A stretch of 64,000 nucleotides of DNA from Arthrobacter sp. PAMC25284 (GCF_019443425.1 NZ_CP080382.1:1488001-1552000); one strand, 5' to 3'. Positions 17,216 through 27,324 are shown, counted from the stretch's first letter. Notes: generated by a model not told the origin, from the letters alone. Numbers and translations: made by a program.

Positions 17216-18470
17216 CTAGTGCACCACGATCGGCTGGAACCCCTCGGCCCGCAGCGCGGCAAGGACTTGTTCGCAGTGTTCGTGACCCTTGGTTTCCAGG
17301 TTCACCGTGATGGAGACGTCACCCATGCTGATCGACCCGCCCACCCTGGTGTGGTCCAGCCCGGTGACGTTGGCATCGTTTTCGGCGATGATGCGGGCGA
17401 TAGTGGCGAGCGAGCCCGGCCGGTCGTCGAGCATCATGCGCACCGTCATATACCGGCCGGCCGCGGAGAGGCCGCGCTGGATAACCTTGAGCATCAGCAT
17501 CGGGTCGATATTGCCGCCGGAGAGCACCACGGCAACAGTTCCCGGGTTCTCGATCTTGCCCTCCATCAGCGCCGCGATGCCGACCGCACCGGCAGGTTCG
17601 ACTACCATTTTGGCGCGTTCAAGCAGGAAGATCAGTGCCCGGGCCAAGGCATCCTCGCTGACCGTCACAACGTCGTCGACGAGTTCCCGGATGATGCTGA
17701 AGGGCAGTTGTCCAGGCCGGCCAACGGCGATGCCGTCCGCCATGGTCGAAACGCGCTTGAGCGGCACGAGGGCGTCAGCAGCCAGCGACGGCGGGTAGGC
17801 GGCGGCATTTTCGGCCTGCACGCCGATGACACGGATTTCGCGGCCCAGTTCCTTGGCGCGGGCCCTTGACCGCGACCGAGACGCCGGCCAGCAGCCCGCC
17901 GCCGCCGACGCCGATGAGGATCGTGTCGACGTCGGGAATCTGTTCCAGGATTTCCAGCCCGACGGTGCCCTGGCCGGCCACGATGTCGACGTCGTCGAAG
18001 GGGTGGACGAAGACGGCGCCGGTTTCGTCGGCGAAGCGTTTCGCCTCGGCCAATGCCTCATCGACGTTGTGCCCGTGCAGCACCACTTCGGCGCCGTGGC
18101 TTCGGGTGGCCGCGAGTTTGGGCAAGGCGACGCCCAGGGGCATGTAGATCCGGGCGCTGATGCCCAGGCTCTTCGCTGCGACGGCCACGCCCTGGGCATG
18201 GTTTCCCGCCGAGGCCGCGACGACGCCGCGCCGCTTCTCCGCCTCGGAAAGCTTCGCCATCCGCACATAGGCTCCGCGGACCTTAAACGAGCCGGCGCGC
18301 TGCAGGTTCTCGCATTTGAAATAGACATCGCCGCCCACCATGCTGCCGAGGGCCCGCGAGGATTCAACGGGCGTCCGCGTAATAATCCCGTCGAGCAGCT
18401 TCTGCGCCTCCAGGACATCGTCCAGCGTGACGGGCAGGCTCTCCAGGGTATTCACGAAACTGTTCTCCAT
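17216..18470 (-). CDS. ilvA: Threonine ammonia-lyase (frameshifted as read)
   Basis: PLP enzyme converting threonine to 2-oxobutyrate and ammonia, the entry to isoleucine synthesis. The N-terminal part has FKCENLQRAGSFKVRGA with the PLP Lys, ASAGNHAQGVA, and GVGGGGLLAGVSVAVK. The C-terminal part has VVLSGGNIDP and an ACT-like regulatory domain (RPGSLATIARIIAENDANV). The frame changes at GGGCCC 17860-17865, which has one C too many. Corrected length is about 417 residues, matching the single-ACT-type enzyme. I chose the ATG at 18470. An ATG at 18503 or 18504 region would add about 11 residues. Confidence 0.87.
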
Positions 18471-18495
18471 CTTCGGTTCTGGCTCCGGCGCCGCG

Positions 18496-19767
18496 TCAGG
18501 CATTGCTGCCCGGGGCACCGCTTGTTGGTGCGGCGTCACTGCGGCCGGGTTTCCCCGGCAGATGGACGTCTTTGAAAGTGTTGTCAGCGCTGGTGTCATC
18601 GGGGGCAGTGACGCTCTGCCGTTCCGCTGTTTCCAGCACCTCATCATGTTCCCACGTTCTGCCTGCTATGTAGCGAATCGAGGAGTTTGCGACGGCGAGG
18701 AGCGGCACCGAAAACAGCGCCCCGGGAATCCCGGCGAGGTACGATCCCGCCGCGACGGACATGATGACGGCCACGGGATGCAGGGCGACGGCCCGGCCCA
18801 TCACGAGAGGCTGCAGGATATGGCTCTCCAGCTGCTGGACCGCCAGCACGATCGCCAGCATAATCATGGCGTTGACCGGGCCGTTCGCCACGAGGGCCAG
18901 GAGGACCGCGATCGCGCCGGTCACGAGGGCGCCGACCACAGGGATAAAGGAGCCGATGAAGACCAGGACACCCAGCGGCAGGGCCAGCGGGACACCGATA
19001 ATGGCGGCGCCGACGCCGATCCCGACGGCGTCCACGAAAGCCACAAACATCTGGATGCGGGTGTAGCTGACCATCGAGGTCCAGCCCCGCCGGCCGGCGC
19101 CGTCAGCGGCCCGTCGCGCTTTTTTGGGCAGCAGCCGGACGAGGAACGCCCAGATCCTGTCGCCTTCGAGCAGGAAAAAGACCAGCACGAACAGTGCCAG
19201 GACCATCCCGGCAGCGAAATGCCCGGCCGTGCTCCCGAACGTCAGCGCCCCACTGAGGATGCTGCTGCTGTTGTTCTGCAGCGCGGCGGTGCCTTCCTGG
19301 AGGTATTTGTCGATCTGGTCGGCCGTCAGGTGCAATGGTCCCTCTGACAGCCAGGCCTGAACCTGCTGGACTCCGACGAGGGCCTCGGACCAGAGCGCCC
19401 CGAACCCGGAGACGAGTTGCCGGCCCACGAGCGAGAGCGCCCCCACGATCGCGCCGAGGAAACCCAGGACGGTGACGGCTACGGAGAGTCCGTTGGGCAG
19501 CCGGAGGCTGTCCAACCGACGCACCACCGGGGTCAGGAGCCCGGCAAGCAGCGCGGCCACCATGACCGGGATGATCAGGAAGCTGACCCGGCCGAGCAGC
19601 CAGACCAAGGCGCCGCCCACCACCAGGAGGAGACCGATCCGCCAGGCCCACCCCGCGGCGATCCGGACTCCGTAAGGAATGTCCTGGTCAAGGTCCTGGC
19701 CGGTGATGACGCGGGGCGCACCGGATCCGGCGTCGTGTGGGGTTACGGCTTCGTCAACTGGGGTCAT
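18496..19767 (-). CDS. AI-2E family transporter / PerM-like permease
   Basis: A 423-residue inner-membrane protein of PF01594. Two N-terminal transmembrane helices (about 43-75) are followed by one more, a cytosolic/periplasmic middle region of about 100 residues (LVGRQLVSGFGALWSEAL onward), and five C-terminal helices with the family signature GVLVFIGSFIPVVGALVTG and QQLESHILQPLVMG. The last 45 residues are hydrophilic. Members range from Na/H antiporters to small-molecule exporters, so the substrate is not known. Confidence 0.88.
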   Translation of the reverse strand: MTPVDEAVTPHDAGSGAPRVITGQDLDQDIPYGVRIAAGWAWRIGLLLVVGGALVWLLGRVSFLIIPVMVAALLAGLLTPVVRRLDSLRLPNGLSVAVTVLGFLGAIVGALSLVGRQLVSGFGALWSEALVGVQQVQAWLSEGPLHLTADQIDKYLQEGTAALQNNSSSILSGALTFGSTAGHFAAGMVLALFVLVFFLLEGDRIWAFLVRLLPKKARRAADGAGRRGWTSMVSYTRIQMFVAFVDAVGIGVGAAIIGVPLALPLGVLVFIGSFIPVVGALVTGAIAVLLALVANGPVNAMIMLAIVLAVQQLESHILQPLVMGRAVALHPVAVIMSVAAGSYLAGIPGALFSVPLLAVANSSIRYIAGRTWEHDEVLETAERQSVTAPDDTSADNTFKDVHLPGKPGRSDAAPTSGAPGSNA

Positions 19768-19833
19768 AGCCCCATGATTCCGCAGCCGTGCGCCGATATG
19801 AAACCCGACACGGAGCCCGGCCGGGACCCGTGT

Positions 19834-20826
19834 TCAGCTGCCGGTACCGTCCAGGGACGCGCTGATGCCCCAACTGATCGAGAACTGACCGCCCGGTGCC
19901 AGCCAGCGGAGGCCGTCGCCGGTGTTGAACGCGTTCGCCGGCCCGGTCATGGGCTCTATTGCGACGGCCTTGGTCCTGCCGGGGAATTGGGTGGTGACAA
20001 AAACATGGACGTACCCACAGGTCGAGTCCTGCCACAGGCTCACACTCCGGCCGTCCGGTGCGCGCAGCGTGGAGCGCGCAATCCCTCCGTCGAACGCCAG
20101 GTCCGTGTAGGCGGAATCCAGATCCAGCCCGCCGACCAGGCTCCCGGCGCGCAGATCGGCGGCGCCGGTGACCGGTTCCGTGCTCCGCGGAATGAGCCGT
20201 TCGTCCGTCACAAGCCGGGTGCCGGCGTCGACGGTGAGCGTGAGCTCCTCGCTGGGCACGTCGCCGAGGCGCAGATAGGGGTGTGAGCCCAGGACGAACG
20301 GCGCCGTCTCGTCCGAATCATTGACCAGGGTCTGCCGGACCACCAGCCCCAGGTCTTCGGCGAGTTCATAGCGGACCCGGTGCCGGACCAGGAACGGATA
20401 GCCGTGCTGCGGGAACACAGCGGCCTCGAGGGTGACGGCGAACTCGCTTTCGTCGACGAGCGCATACGCGGCGTTCCGCAGCAGACCGTGGCTGGCGTTA
20501 TTGCGGGAGACTTCGGTGATATCGAGCTGGAGTTTCTTACCGTGCAGGTACCAGACCCCGTCCTCAACCCGGTTCGCCCAAGGCGCCAGCGTGACTCCGG
20601 TAGCACCAGGCGGGATTTGCGTATCGCTGTAGCTCTCGGTCAGCTGGGTGCCGCCGCGGCTGTACCAGCGCAGGCCTGCGGCCAGTTCGGTGACAACGGC
20701 GAGCGCGTCGCCACGTCGAAGTTCATATTGCCGGCCTGACGCGTAGCGCCGCACTGACGCCCCAGGGGCGCCGCCCGTGCTCGCAGCCTCCGGAGTCCGG
20801 CCGGACAGTGGTTCGCTCACATTCAT
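19834..20826 (-). CDS. galM: Aldose 1-epimerase family protein
   Basis: Galactose mutarotase-like enzyme interconverting alpha and beta anomers. NASHGLLRNAAY holds the conserved His of the first active-site loop, VLGSHPYLRLGD the second His, and DLAFDGG and AIEPMTGPANAFNTGDGLRWL (EPMTGPANAFN) the catalytic Glu region. The ATG at 20826 gives 330 residues. A GTG at 20835 would add three. It diverges from galK, so the two together handle free galactose. Confidence 0.87.
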   Translation of the reverse strand: MNVSEPLSGRTPEAASTGGAPGASVRRYASGRQYELRRGDALAVVTELAAGLRWYSRGGTQLTESYSDTQIPPGATGVTLAPWANRVEDGVWYLHGKKLQLDITEVSRNNASHGLLRNAAYALVDESEFAVTLEAAVFPQHGYPFLVRHRVRYELAEDLGLVVRQTLVNDSDETAPFVLGSHPYLRLGDVPSEELTLTVDAGTRLVTDERLIPRSTEPVTGAADLRAGSLVGGLDLDSAYTDLAFDGGIARSTLRAPDGRSVSLWQDSTCGYVHVFVTTQFPGRTKAVAIEPMTGPANAFNTGDGLRWLAPGGQFSISWGISASLDGTGS

Positions 20827-20987
20827 GGGCTCCACGGTACAGACCGCGTGGCTGCCCGTACATCGGACCCGCCAAAGAGACCCGCCCCGGGACTGGTGCT
20901 AGGTTGATGGGGACTCAACGATCCGGATCCGGCGCCGGCGCCGGGCAAGCAGCCCGGCCGACCACCACCGGCGAAAGGCGCATCGGC

Positions 20988-22148
20988 ATGACAGACTCCT
21001 TGGACACAGCGGAGCTCGCGGCCAGATTCCGGGCCGTCTTCGGGGCCGCGCCGGACGGCATCTGGCAGGCACCGGGCCGAGTGAACCTGATCGGCGAACA
21101 CACCGATTACAACGACGGGTTCGTGCTCCCCTTCGCCATCGACAAGGCCGCCCGGGTGGCGGTCCGGATCCGGCCGGACTCGACCGTCCGCATGCTGTCC
21201 ACGTTTGGAAACCAGGGAATTACGACGGCGGACACCGCTTCGCTGCATCGTAAGAGGGCGAAGGGCTGGACCAAGTATCCGCTCGGCGTCATCTGGGCGT
21301 TGCAGCAGCGCGGCCTGGCCGTCCCGGGCGATGACCTGCTGGTGGACTCAGACGTTCCCCGGGGCGCGGGCCTGTCCTCGTCACATGCTATTGAATGCGC
21401 CGTGATTTCGGCGTTGAACGACCTGACCGGTGCCGGGCTCGGAGCCGAGGACATGGTCCTCGCCACCCAGCAGGCCGAGAACGGGTTCGTCGGCGCCCCC
21501 ACCGGCATCATGGACCAGTCCGCCTCACTGCGGGCCGTCGCCGGCCATGCCGTGTTCCTCGACTGCCGGGACCAGAGCATTCGCCTGATTCCCTTCGACG
21601 CACGGGGCGCCGGCCTGGTTCTGCTTGCCATCGACACCAGGGTGTCGCATTCCCACGCCGACGGCGGCTACGCCTCCCGGCGGCAATCCTGCGAACTCGG
21701 CGCCGATGTGCTCGGCGTGGGCGCCCTGCGCGACGTCGGACTGGACGATCTCACGGAGGCTGGCGGACTCCTGGACCCGGAGACGTTCCGCCGGGTGCGG
21801 CACGTGGTCACGGAGAACGACCGGGTACTGCGCACCGTTGAGTTGCTGGAAACCGCTGGCCCGGGCGCCATCGGCCCGCTGCTCGATGCCTCCCATGCCT
21901 CGATGCGGGACGATTTCGAGATCTCCTGCGCCGAGCTGGACCTCGCCGTCGACACGGCCCGCGCGGCCGGCGCCATCGGCGCCCGGATGACCGGCGGCGG
22001 TTTCGGCGGTGCCGCGATCGCACTTGTCCCCGTCGGCTCCGAGCCGCGTGTCCGCGACGCCGTTGCCGCCGCATTCGCCCGGGCCGGGTACGCCGCACCG
22101 GACATCTTCAGCGTCCGCCCCGCGGCCGGGGCCATACGGCTGGCCTAG
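20988..22148 (+). CDS. galK: Galactokinase
   Basis: A 386-residue GHMP kinase phosphorylating alpha-galactose at C1, the first Leloir step. The signature GRVNLIGEHTDYNDGFVLP lies at residues 30-48, the ATP loop is VPRGAGLSSSHAIECAV, and ARMTGGGFGGAAIALV is the third GHMP motif. The ATG at 20988 is preceded by GAAAGG, and the first residues MTDSLDTAELAARF fit family N termini. No galT is present in the window. Confidence 0.93.
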   Translation: MTDSLDTAELAARFRAVFGAAPDGIWQAPGRVNLIGEHTDYNDGFVLPFAIDKAARVAVRIRPDSTVRMLSTFGNQGITTADTASLHRKRAKGWTKYPLGVIWALQQRGLAVPGDDLLVDSDVPRGAGLSSSHAIECAVISALNDLTGAGLGAEDMVLATQQAENGFVGAPTGIMDQSASLRAVAGHAVFLDCRDQSIRLIPFDARGAGLVLLAIDTRVSHSHADGGYASRRQSCELGADVLGVGALRDVGLDDLTEAGGLLDPETFRRVRHVVTENDRVLRTVELLETAGPGAIGPLLDASHASMRDDFEISCAELDLAVDTARAAGAIGARMTGGGFGGAAIALVPVGSEPRVRDAVAAAFARAGYAAPDIFSVRPAAGAIRLA

Positions 22149-22168
22149 CCGGAGCGTAGGCTGACCCT

Positions 22169-23407
22169 ATGCCGGAAGCCGTCATCGTCTCCACTGCCAG
22201 AAGCCCGATCGGCCGCGCCTTCAAGGGGTCCCTGAAAGATGAGCGGCCTGATGATCTTGCCGCCGCCATGGTCACAGCCGCGCTGGCCCGGATTCCGGGC
22301 TTCGACGCCGCTGACACCACGGGCCGGGGCCTCGACGACCTCTATCTGGGCTGCGCCGAGCCAAGCGGTGAAGCCGGCTCAAACATGGCCCGGGTTGTCA
22401 CGATCCTGACCGGCCTGGACAACGTGCCCGCCGCGACCGTCAACCGTTTCTGCGCCTCCAGCCTGCAGACCCTCCGGATGGCTTTTCACGCCATCAAAGC
22501 CGGTGAAGGACACGCCTTCGTTGCGGCAGGAGTGGAGGCCGTGTCCCGCTACCGGGACTGGGCCGGCGCCGGAGAGAGCGATGCGGACACCCACAATCCG
22601 CGCTTCGACGCCGCCTCGGAACGTACCAGGATCCGGGCGGCCTCAAATTTGCCGTGGACCGATCCGCGTCTGGGCGGGCGGATGCCGGACATTTACATCG
22701 CCATGGGGCAGACGGCGGAAAACGTCGCCACGACCTACGGCATCAGCCGGGCGGATCAGGACCAGTGGGGCGTGCTGAGCCAGAACCGGACAGAGGCGGC
22801 AATCGCCTCCGGCTTCTACGCGCGCGAAATCACCCCGTACACGCGCCGTGATGGGGCGGTGATTGACCGGGATGACTCGCCGCGGCCCGGGGTCACCCTG
22901 GAGGCGGTGAGAGACCTGTCTCCGGTCTTCCGCACTGAAGGGACCGTGACGGCGGGGAACGCCTGCCCGCTCAATGACGGGGCGGCCGCCGTCGTTGTGA
23001 TGAGTGATGCGCGTGCCCGCGAGCTGGGCCTGCAGCCGCTGGCACGGATTGTGTCCACCGCGGTGAGCGCGCTGTCGCCGGAGCTGATGGGCATGGGCCC
23101 CGTCGAGGCGACGCGCAAGGCCCTCCGGCAGGCCGGACTGGCCATCGGCGACATCGACCTGGTGGAACTCAACGAGGCCTTCGCGGTCCAGGTACTCGCC
23201 TGCGCCCGGGAACTCGGTATCGCCCCTGGCCGGCTAAACGTCCACGGCGGGGCCATCGCCCTCGGACACCCGTTCGGGATGACGGGTGCCCGGATGGCCA
23301 CCACACTGTTGAACGGTCTCCGGGAGCGTGATGCGGAACTGGGTCTGGCCACACTCTGCGTGGGCGGCGGCCAGGGGATGGCCGTTGTCCTGGAGCGGCT
23401 CGGCTAA
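22169..23407 (+). CDS. Acetyl-CoA C-acyltransferase (thiolase)
   Basis: A 412-residue thiolase for beta-oxidation or acetoacetyl-CoA metabolism. NRFCASSLQTLRMAF carries the nucleophile Cys95, NEAFAVQVLA and HGGAIALGHPFGMTGAR the catalytic His, and CVGGGQGMA the second Cys. All catalytic residues are present. It starts 20 bp after galK but is probably functionally unrelated. A terminator follows at 23456. Confidence 0.92.
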   Translation: MPEAVIVSTARSPIGRAFKGSLKDERPDDLAAAMVTAALARIPGFDAADTTGRGLDDLYLGCAEPSGEAGSNMARVVTILTGLDNVPAATVNRFCASSLQTLRMAFHAIKAGEGHAFVAAGVEAVSRYRDWAGAGESDADTHNPRFDAASERTRIRAASNLPWTDPRLGGRMPDIYIAMGQTAENVATTYGISRADQDQWGVLSQNRTEAAIASGFYAREITPYTRRDGAVIDRDDSPRPGVTLEAVRDLSPVFRTEGTVTAGNACPLNDGAAAVVVMSDARARELGLQPLARIVSTAVSALSPELMGMGPVEATRKALRQAGLAIGDIDLVELNEAFAVQVLACARELGIAPGRLNVHGGAIALGHPFGMTGARMATTLLNGLRERDAELGLATLCVGGGQGMAVVLERLG

Positions 23408-23455
23408 CGTGCGGCCCGGGTGGCCAGGCGCATGCGGGACCTGCCGTCGACGCAA

Positions 23456-23483
23456 GAGGGCCCCACCAATCGGTAGGGCCCTC
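23456..23483. terminator. Bidirectional terminator between thiolase and Bax-inhibitor gene
   Basis: GAGGGCCC (23456-23463) pairs with GGGCCCTC (23476-23483) around a 12-base loop. It sits between two converging genes and can serve both. Confidence 0.7.
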
Positions 23484-23509
23484 CGGTCCGGCCTGGGCCG
23501 GGATGCGTG

Positions 23510-24445
23510 TCAGTCGTCGCCGCGGAGAATCGCCAGGAGGCGGATGATCTCGACGTACAGCCAGACCAGGGTCACGGTCAGACCGAACGCTGCAGTCCAG
23601 GAGAACCGCTGCGGGGCGCCGTTGCGGACGCCGGCTTCGATGCTCGTGAAGTCCATGATGAGGGAGAAGGCTGCCAGCCCGATCGCCAGCACGCCGATGA
23701 AAACACCCAGCGGGATGCCGAAGATTTCGAAACTGGTGCGCAGGCCGAAGGGGGAATCAACGGCGCCGGTCCACATCATGACCATGTTGATGAGGGCGAA
23801 GACCGCGTACCCGATCATCGCGATCATAAAGAAGCGCATGGCCTTGGGCGTGGCCCGGACCTTGCCGCTCTTGAACAGCACCAGCGTGACCGCGAACACG
23901 GACAGGGTGCCGATGACGGCCTGCAGGCCAACGCCCGGGAACATCCCATCGAGGACCCTTGTCAGGCCGCCGAGGAAGAGGCCTTCCAGCCCGGCGTACG
24001 CCAGGATCAGTGCCGGTGAGGGCTGCTTCTTGAACGTGTTGACGAGCGCCAGGACGAATCCGCCCAGCACGCCGACGATCATCAGTATCATCGCCAGGCC
24101 CTGAGCAACAACGAGGGTCACGGCTGCGCCGGCCATCAGCACGCCGAGGCAGGCCGCCGTCTTGACGATCACGTCGTCGAACGTCATCCTGCCGGTATCG
24201 GCCGGGCCGGCGGCGGGACGGTTGTACATATCCTGCAACTCGTCCTGGGACATGCCCTTCTGCCCGGCTGCCCAGCCGGTCTTGCCGTCCATGACCTGAC
24301 CGGGCGCGCGTCCCGGAGCCTGACCGTAGGCGCTCTGGCCATAACCGGCCTGTCCGTACGGGTTCTGGCCATAGGGAGCAGACGGTGCCTGGGTGGCTCC
24401 ACGGAAGTTCTTTCCGTTGAAGATCGGGTTTCCGCCAAGTGCCAT
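23510..24445 (-). CDS. Bax inhibitor-1 / YccA family membrane protein
   Basis: A 311-residue protein with a long cytosolic N terminus (about 100 residues) rich in Tyr, Gly and Gln, with repeated YGQ units (PYGQNPYGQAGYGQSAYGQ, residues 24-42), followed by seven transmembrane segments. FKKQPSPALILAYAGLEGLFLG (segment ALILAYAGLEG) and the acidic C-terminal loop are typical of the actinobacterial PF12811 group. The low-complexity YGQ stretch could support assembly or be disordered. Function in bacteria is not settled. Confidence 0.88.
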   Translation of the reverse strand: MALGGNPIFNGKNFRGATQAPSAPYGQNPYGQAGYGQSAYGQAPGRAPGQVMDGKTGWAAGQKGMSQDELQDMYNRPAAGPADTGRMTFDDVIVKTAACLGVLMAGAAVTLVVAQGLAMILMIVGVLGGFVLALVNTFKKQPSPALILAYAGLEGLFLGGLTRVLDGMFPGVGLQAVIGTLSVFAVTLVLFKSGKVRATPKAMRFFMIAMIGYAVFALINMVMMWTGAVDSPFGLRTSFEIFGIPLGVFIGVLAIGLAAFSLIMDFTSIEAGVRNGAPQRFSWTAAFGLTVTLVWLYVEIIRLLAILRGDD

Positions 24446-24601
24446 TGCGGGTGTCCTCCAAGTAAGGGGGTTGGTGATGATCTGGTATCAGTTAAACGTT
24501 ATAGCAACGCTACCAATTCCCACGCCCCGGCGGGAGGGTTAGTTCCCGCGCCCCACACGCTGCAATCCAACCGTGACCCCGCGCCAGCAACTGGCGCCCG
24601 G

Positions 24602-25486
24602 CTAGTGCGCTGTCCCGGTCCTCCGGGAGGTGGCCGGAGCCCGACTATCTCCAGCCAGCAGATCTGTCTGCCAGTCCCCCGCGACGTCATCCAGCCGTTT
24701 GACAGGATCGGGCCGGGGCACCGGGAGGGGTCCGGGGATCGGCGCCGGTGTCCCCGCACTCGTATTGATGATCACGTCGTCAATGTAGATGTCACCCATT
24801 TGCTGATCATGTTCAGACCCGAGCTGCACCGCGTCAGCCGGCGCTGATCGGACACTCTCCGAACTGCCTGCATAGACGGACCGCCCGTCCCACCAGATCT
24901 GGACAGAGGTTTCGGGACCGTTGGGCACCACGTGCATCACCAACCGGTGCCATGTGCCGATAGGAACATTTGAGGTCAGTGTGGTGTAAATATTGCCTTG
25001 CGGAGACGCGGTGCGGAGCACGAGCTCCCGGGTGACATTTTGGCGGAAGACGTCCAGGACCCGGACCCCTCCGGAGAAAAACCGGAAATACGGGACGTTG
25101 TTCCCGGCCATCCCCTCGCCGGCGATGTTGAACCAGCCATCCACAAATGCCTCGGTCATACCAGGCGGGAGGCTGAGCGTCATATTGGCGATCGAGCCGG
25201 GGTCTGCTGTGGCGCGGAGAACGGCAGAGCAGTTGGCCGAACGGGAAGTTTCGGAAGACACCGCCACCCTGCCGGTGCCCGCCATGGCGGGCGTGAAGCC
25301 CTCGAGGGTGCCCGCTTCGAAATTTGCCGCCGCCAGCGTCGTCCCGGGATAGGGATCAGCGGGCGGCGGAGTTCCGGCCCGGCACGCCTGCGCTCCGGCA
25401 GTCGCTGGACCGGAGCTGAGGGCCGGCAGGCCGAACAGCGCCAGCACAACAGAACCAGCCAGGCACAGCTTAAACACCCGGTTCAT
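24602..25486 (-). CDS. Secreted protein with concanavalin/LamG-like fold, function unknown
   Basis: A 294-residue exported protein. The ATG at 25486 is chosen because GGAGG lies 8 nt upstream and the product begins with a clean signal peptide (MNRVFKLCLAGSVVLALFGL, cleavage probably after ATAGA). The mature part has alternating short strands, VDGWFNIAGEGM, YFRFFSGGVRVLDVF, GTWHRLVMHVVPNGP and IYIDDVIINTS, the pattern of a beta-jelly-roll carbohydrate-binding or lectin-like domain. The C terminus is Pro-rich and basic without an anchor. I do not recognise a specific family. Confidence 0.7.
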   Translation of the reverse strand: MNRVFKLCLAGSVVLALFGLPALSSGPATAGAQACRAGTPPPADPYPGTTLAAANFEAGTLEGFTPAMAGTGRVAVSSETSRSANCSAVLRATADPGSIANMTLSLPPGMTEAFVDGWFNIAGEGMAGNNVPYFRFFSGGVRVLDVFRQNVTRELVLRTASPQGNIYTTLTSNVPIGTWHRLVMHVVPNGPETSVQIWWDGRSVYAGSSESVRSAPADAVQLGSEHDQQMGDIYIDDVIINTSAGTPAPIPGPLPVPRPDPVKRLDDVAGDWQTDLLAGDSRAPATSRRTGTAH

Positions 25487-25956
25487 CGGTCGGTCCTCCA
25501 CCATCGGCATCAGGCCGGAAACTCCAACCCCGCCACCGCTCCGCATCTGCAATGTTTCGTTCCCAGCACCATAGCCCCGGCACTCTTGGGAAAACCTTGA
25601 GTAACTCACCGCACCACTCGCTCAAAGGAGGCCTTCAGGCGCCGGCTTGCAGGGTTGCCCGGACCGGACACAGACCCACCGTTTAGGAATACACCGGATC
25701 AACAAAAGTTTTCTTTAGCACTACTGAAGTTTTGGATTCGCTCAACTTCACGGTTGTTATCTGATCGCGACATTTCCCCAGACCATACCGGCATTCGTCA
25801 CTCATTTCGGCCTGTAGCATTGGGCGCAAAGGGTGACCAGCATCACAAATATTCCGCTCTACTGCAGGATCAAAAAGCACCGCCCGTTGGCCCCTGAACG
25901 TTCGCATCGGTTGCAAAAGACGCAACCCAGACCATCCCCCTGTGGAGGTTTTCAAT
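25487..25956. other. 470-bp intergenic region upstream of livH
   Basis: Lies between two divergent genes. It contains no credible coding sequence. The stretch 25680-25870 is relatively AT-rich and probably holds the livHMGF promoter and a long leader. I see no clear terminator hairpin or recognised riboswitch in it. Confidence 0.5.
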
Positions 25957-27315
25957 TTGAGAAGCACAACGAGAGGCCTGTCGCAGCGACGGGGCGGGAG
26001 ACTGCTGAAAGCCATGGGCGCCGTATTCGCCGCCGTGGCAGCACTCCTGCTCATCGTCGCGCCGGCAACCCACGCCACGACCCCCTCACCGACACCATCC
26101 CCGTCGGTTTCCCCGTCAGTATCAAACGAGACATTCACGAACAACATCAGCGGGTTCCTGCGCGGCGATGACCGCACCCCGCTGGCCGGGGTGAAGATCG
26201 CGGTCAAGGGCGAAGGCTTTACCGGTTCGACTGAATCCTCGGCGAACGGTTCATGGTCGATTGGGGTCCCCACGCAGGGGACATACGAGGTCAATCTCGA
26301 CGAGTCGACTATCCCGGACGGCCGCAAGCTCGCCGACGGCCAGGAAAACCCCCGCACCGTCACGTTCAGCCAGACTTCCAACCTCTCGGTGATCTTCGCC
26401 TTCGGTGAGGGCATCGTGGTCCAGCAACAGGACTTCGGCAAGAACCTGATCAACAGGCTGGTGGCCGGGCTGAGCTTCGGCCTCCTGCTGGCTCTCGCAG
26501 CGGTAGGACTGTCCCTGATTTTCGGCACCACCGGCCTGACCAACTTCGCCCATGGCGAGATGGTGACGCTGGGCGCCGTGCTGGTCTTCGCCTTCAGCGC
26601 GATGAACCTGCCATTCTGGCTGGCCATCCTCCTCGCCGTCCTGGGAGGCGGGTTGTTCGGCTACGTCCAGGACGCAGGCCTGTGGAAGCCGCTGCGGCGG
26701 CGCGGAACAGGCCTTGTCCCCATGATGATCGTCAGTATCGGCCTGGCCCTCGCCACCCGCTACGCCATCCAGTTCTACTTCGGCGGCGCAACCCAGCAAT
26801 TGCCGTTTGCGCAAAGCGCGGAAATCCAGATCGGCCCGATTTCGATTTCCCCGAACAACCTCTGGTCGCTCCTGATCAGTGCGGTTGTCATCTCAGTGCT
26901 CGGCGTCGTCCTGCTCAGGACCCGCCTCGGCAAGGCCACCCGCGCGGTGGCTGACAACCCGGCCCTGGCCGCCGCGTCAGGCATCGACGTCGATTCCGTC
27001 ATCCGGATTGTCTGGATCACCGGCGGCATGCTGGCCTCCCTGGGAGGCATCCTGTGGGCCTACTACCGCCCCGGCGTCACCTTCGATATGGGTTCGCAGA
27101 TCCTGCTGCTCATCTTCGCGGGCGTGACCCTTGGCGGCCTCGGCACCGTCTTCGGCGCCCTGATCGGCTCTGTCATTGTCGGCATCTTCGTGGAGCTGAC
27201 CACCGTCTTCGGCCTCGCTGCCGATCTTAAGTATGTGGGGGCCCTGTTCATCATGATCGTTGTCCTCTTGTTCCGGCCGCAGGGAATCCTGGGTCGTCGC
27301 GAGCGCGTGGGTTAG
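25957..27315 (+). CDS. livH: Branched-chain amino acid type ABC permease LivH with exported N-terminal domain
   Basis: A 452-residue permease; standard LivH is about 290-310. Start TTG at 25957 is set by GGAGG (25945-25949) 7 nt upstream. Residues 1-40 are basic then hydrophobic and end in ATHA, a signal peptide or anchor. A Pro/Ser/Thr linker (TTPSPTPSPSVSPS) leads into a domain of about 90 residues (ISGFLRGDDRTPLAGVKI, GSTESSANGSWSIGVP, GTYEVNLDE) resembling carboxypeptidase-regulatory-like or CNA-B beta-sandwiches. The LivH core follows from about residue 155 (IFGTTGLTNFAHGEMVTLGA; GLTNFAHGEM is diagnostic). First gene of livHMGF. Confidence 0.88.
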   Translation: MRSTTRGLSQRRGGRLLKAMGAVFAAVAALLLIVAPATHATTPSPTPSPSVSPSVSNETFTNNISGFLRGDDRTPLAGVKIAVKGEGFTGSTESSANGSWSIGVPTQGTYEVNLDESTIPDGRKLADGQENPRTVTFSQTSNLSVIFAFGEGIVVQQQDFGKNLINRLVAGLSFGLLLALAAVGLSLIFGTTGLTNFAHGEMVTLGAVLVFAFSAMNLPFWLAILLAVLGGGLFGYVQDAGLWKPLRRRGTGLVPMMIVSIGLALATRYAIQFYFGGATQQLPFAQSAEIQIGPISISPNNLWSLLISAVVISVLGVVLLRTRLGKATRAVADNPALAAASGIDVDSVIRIVWITGGMLASLGGILWAYYRPGVTFDMGSQILLLIFAGVTLGGLGTVFGALIGSVIVGIFVELTTVFGLAADLKYVGALFIMIVVLLFRPQGILGRRERVG

Positions 27316-27324
27316 GAGACAGTC

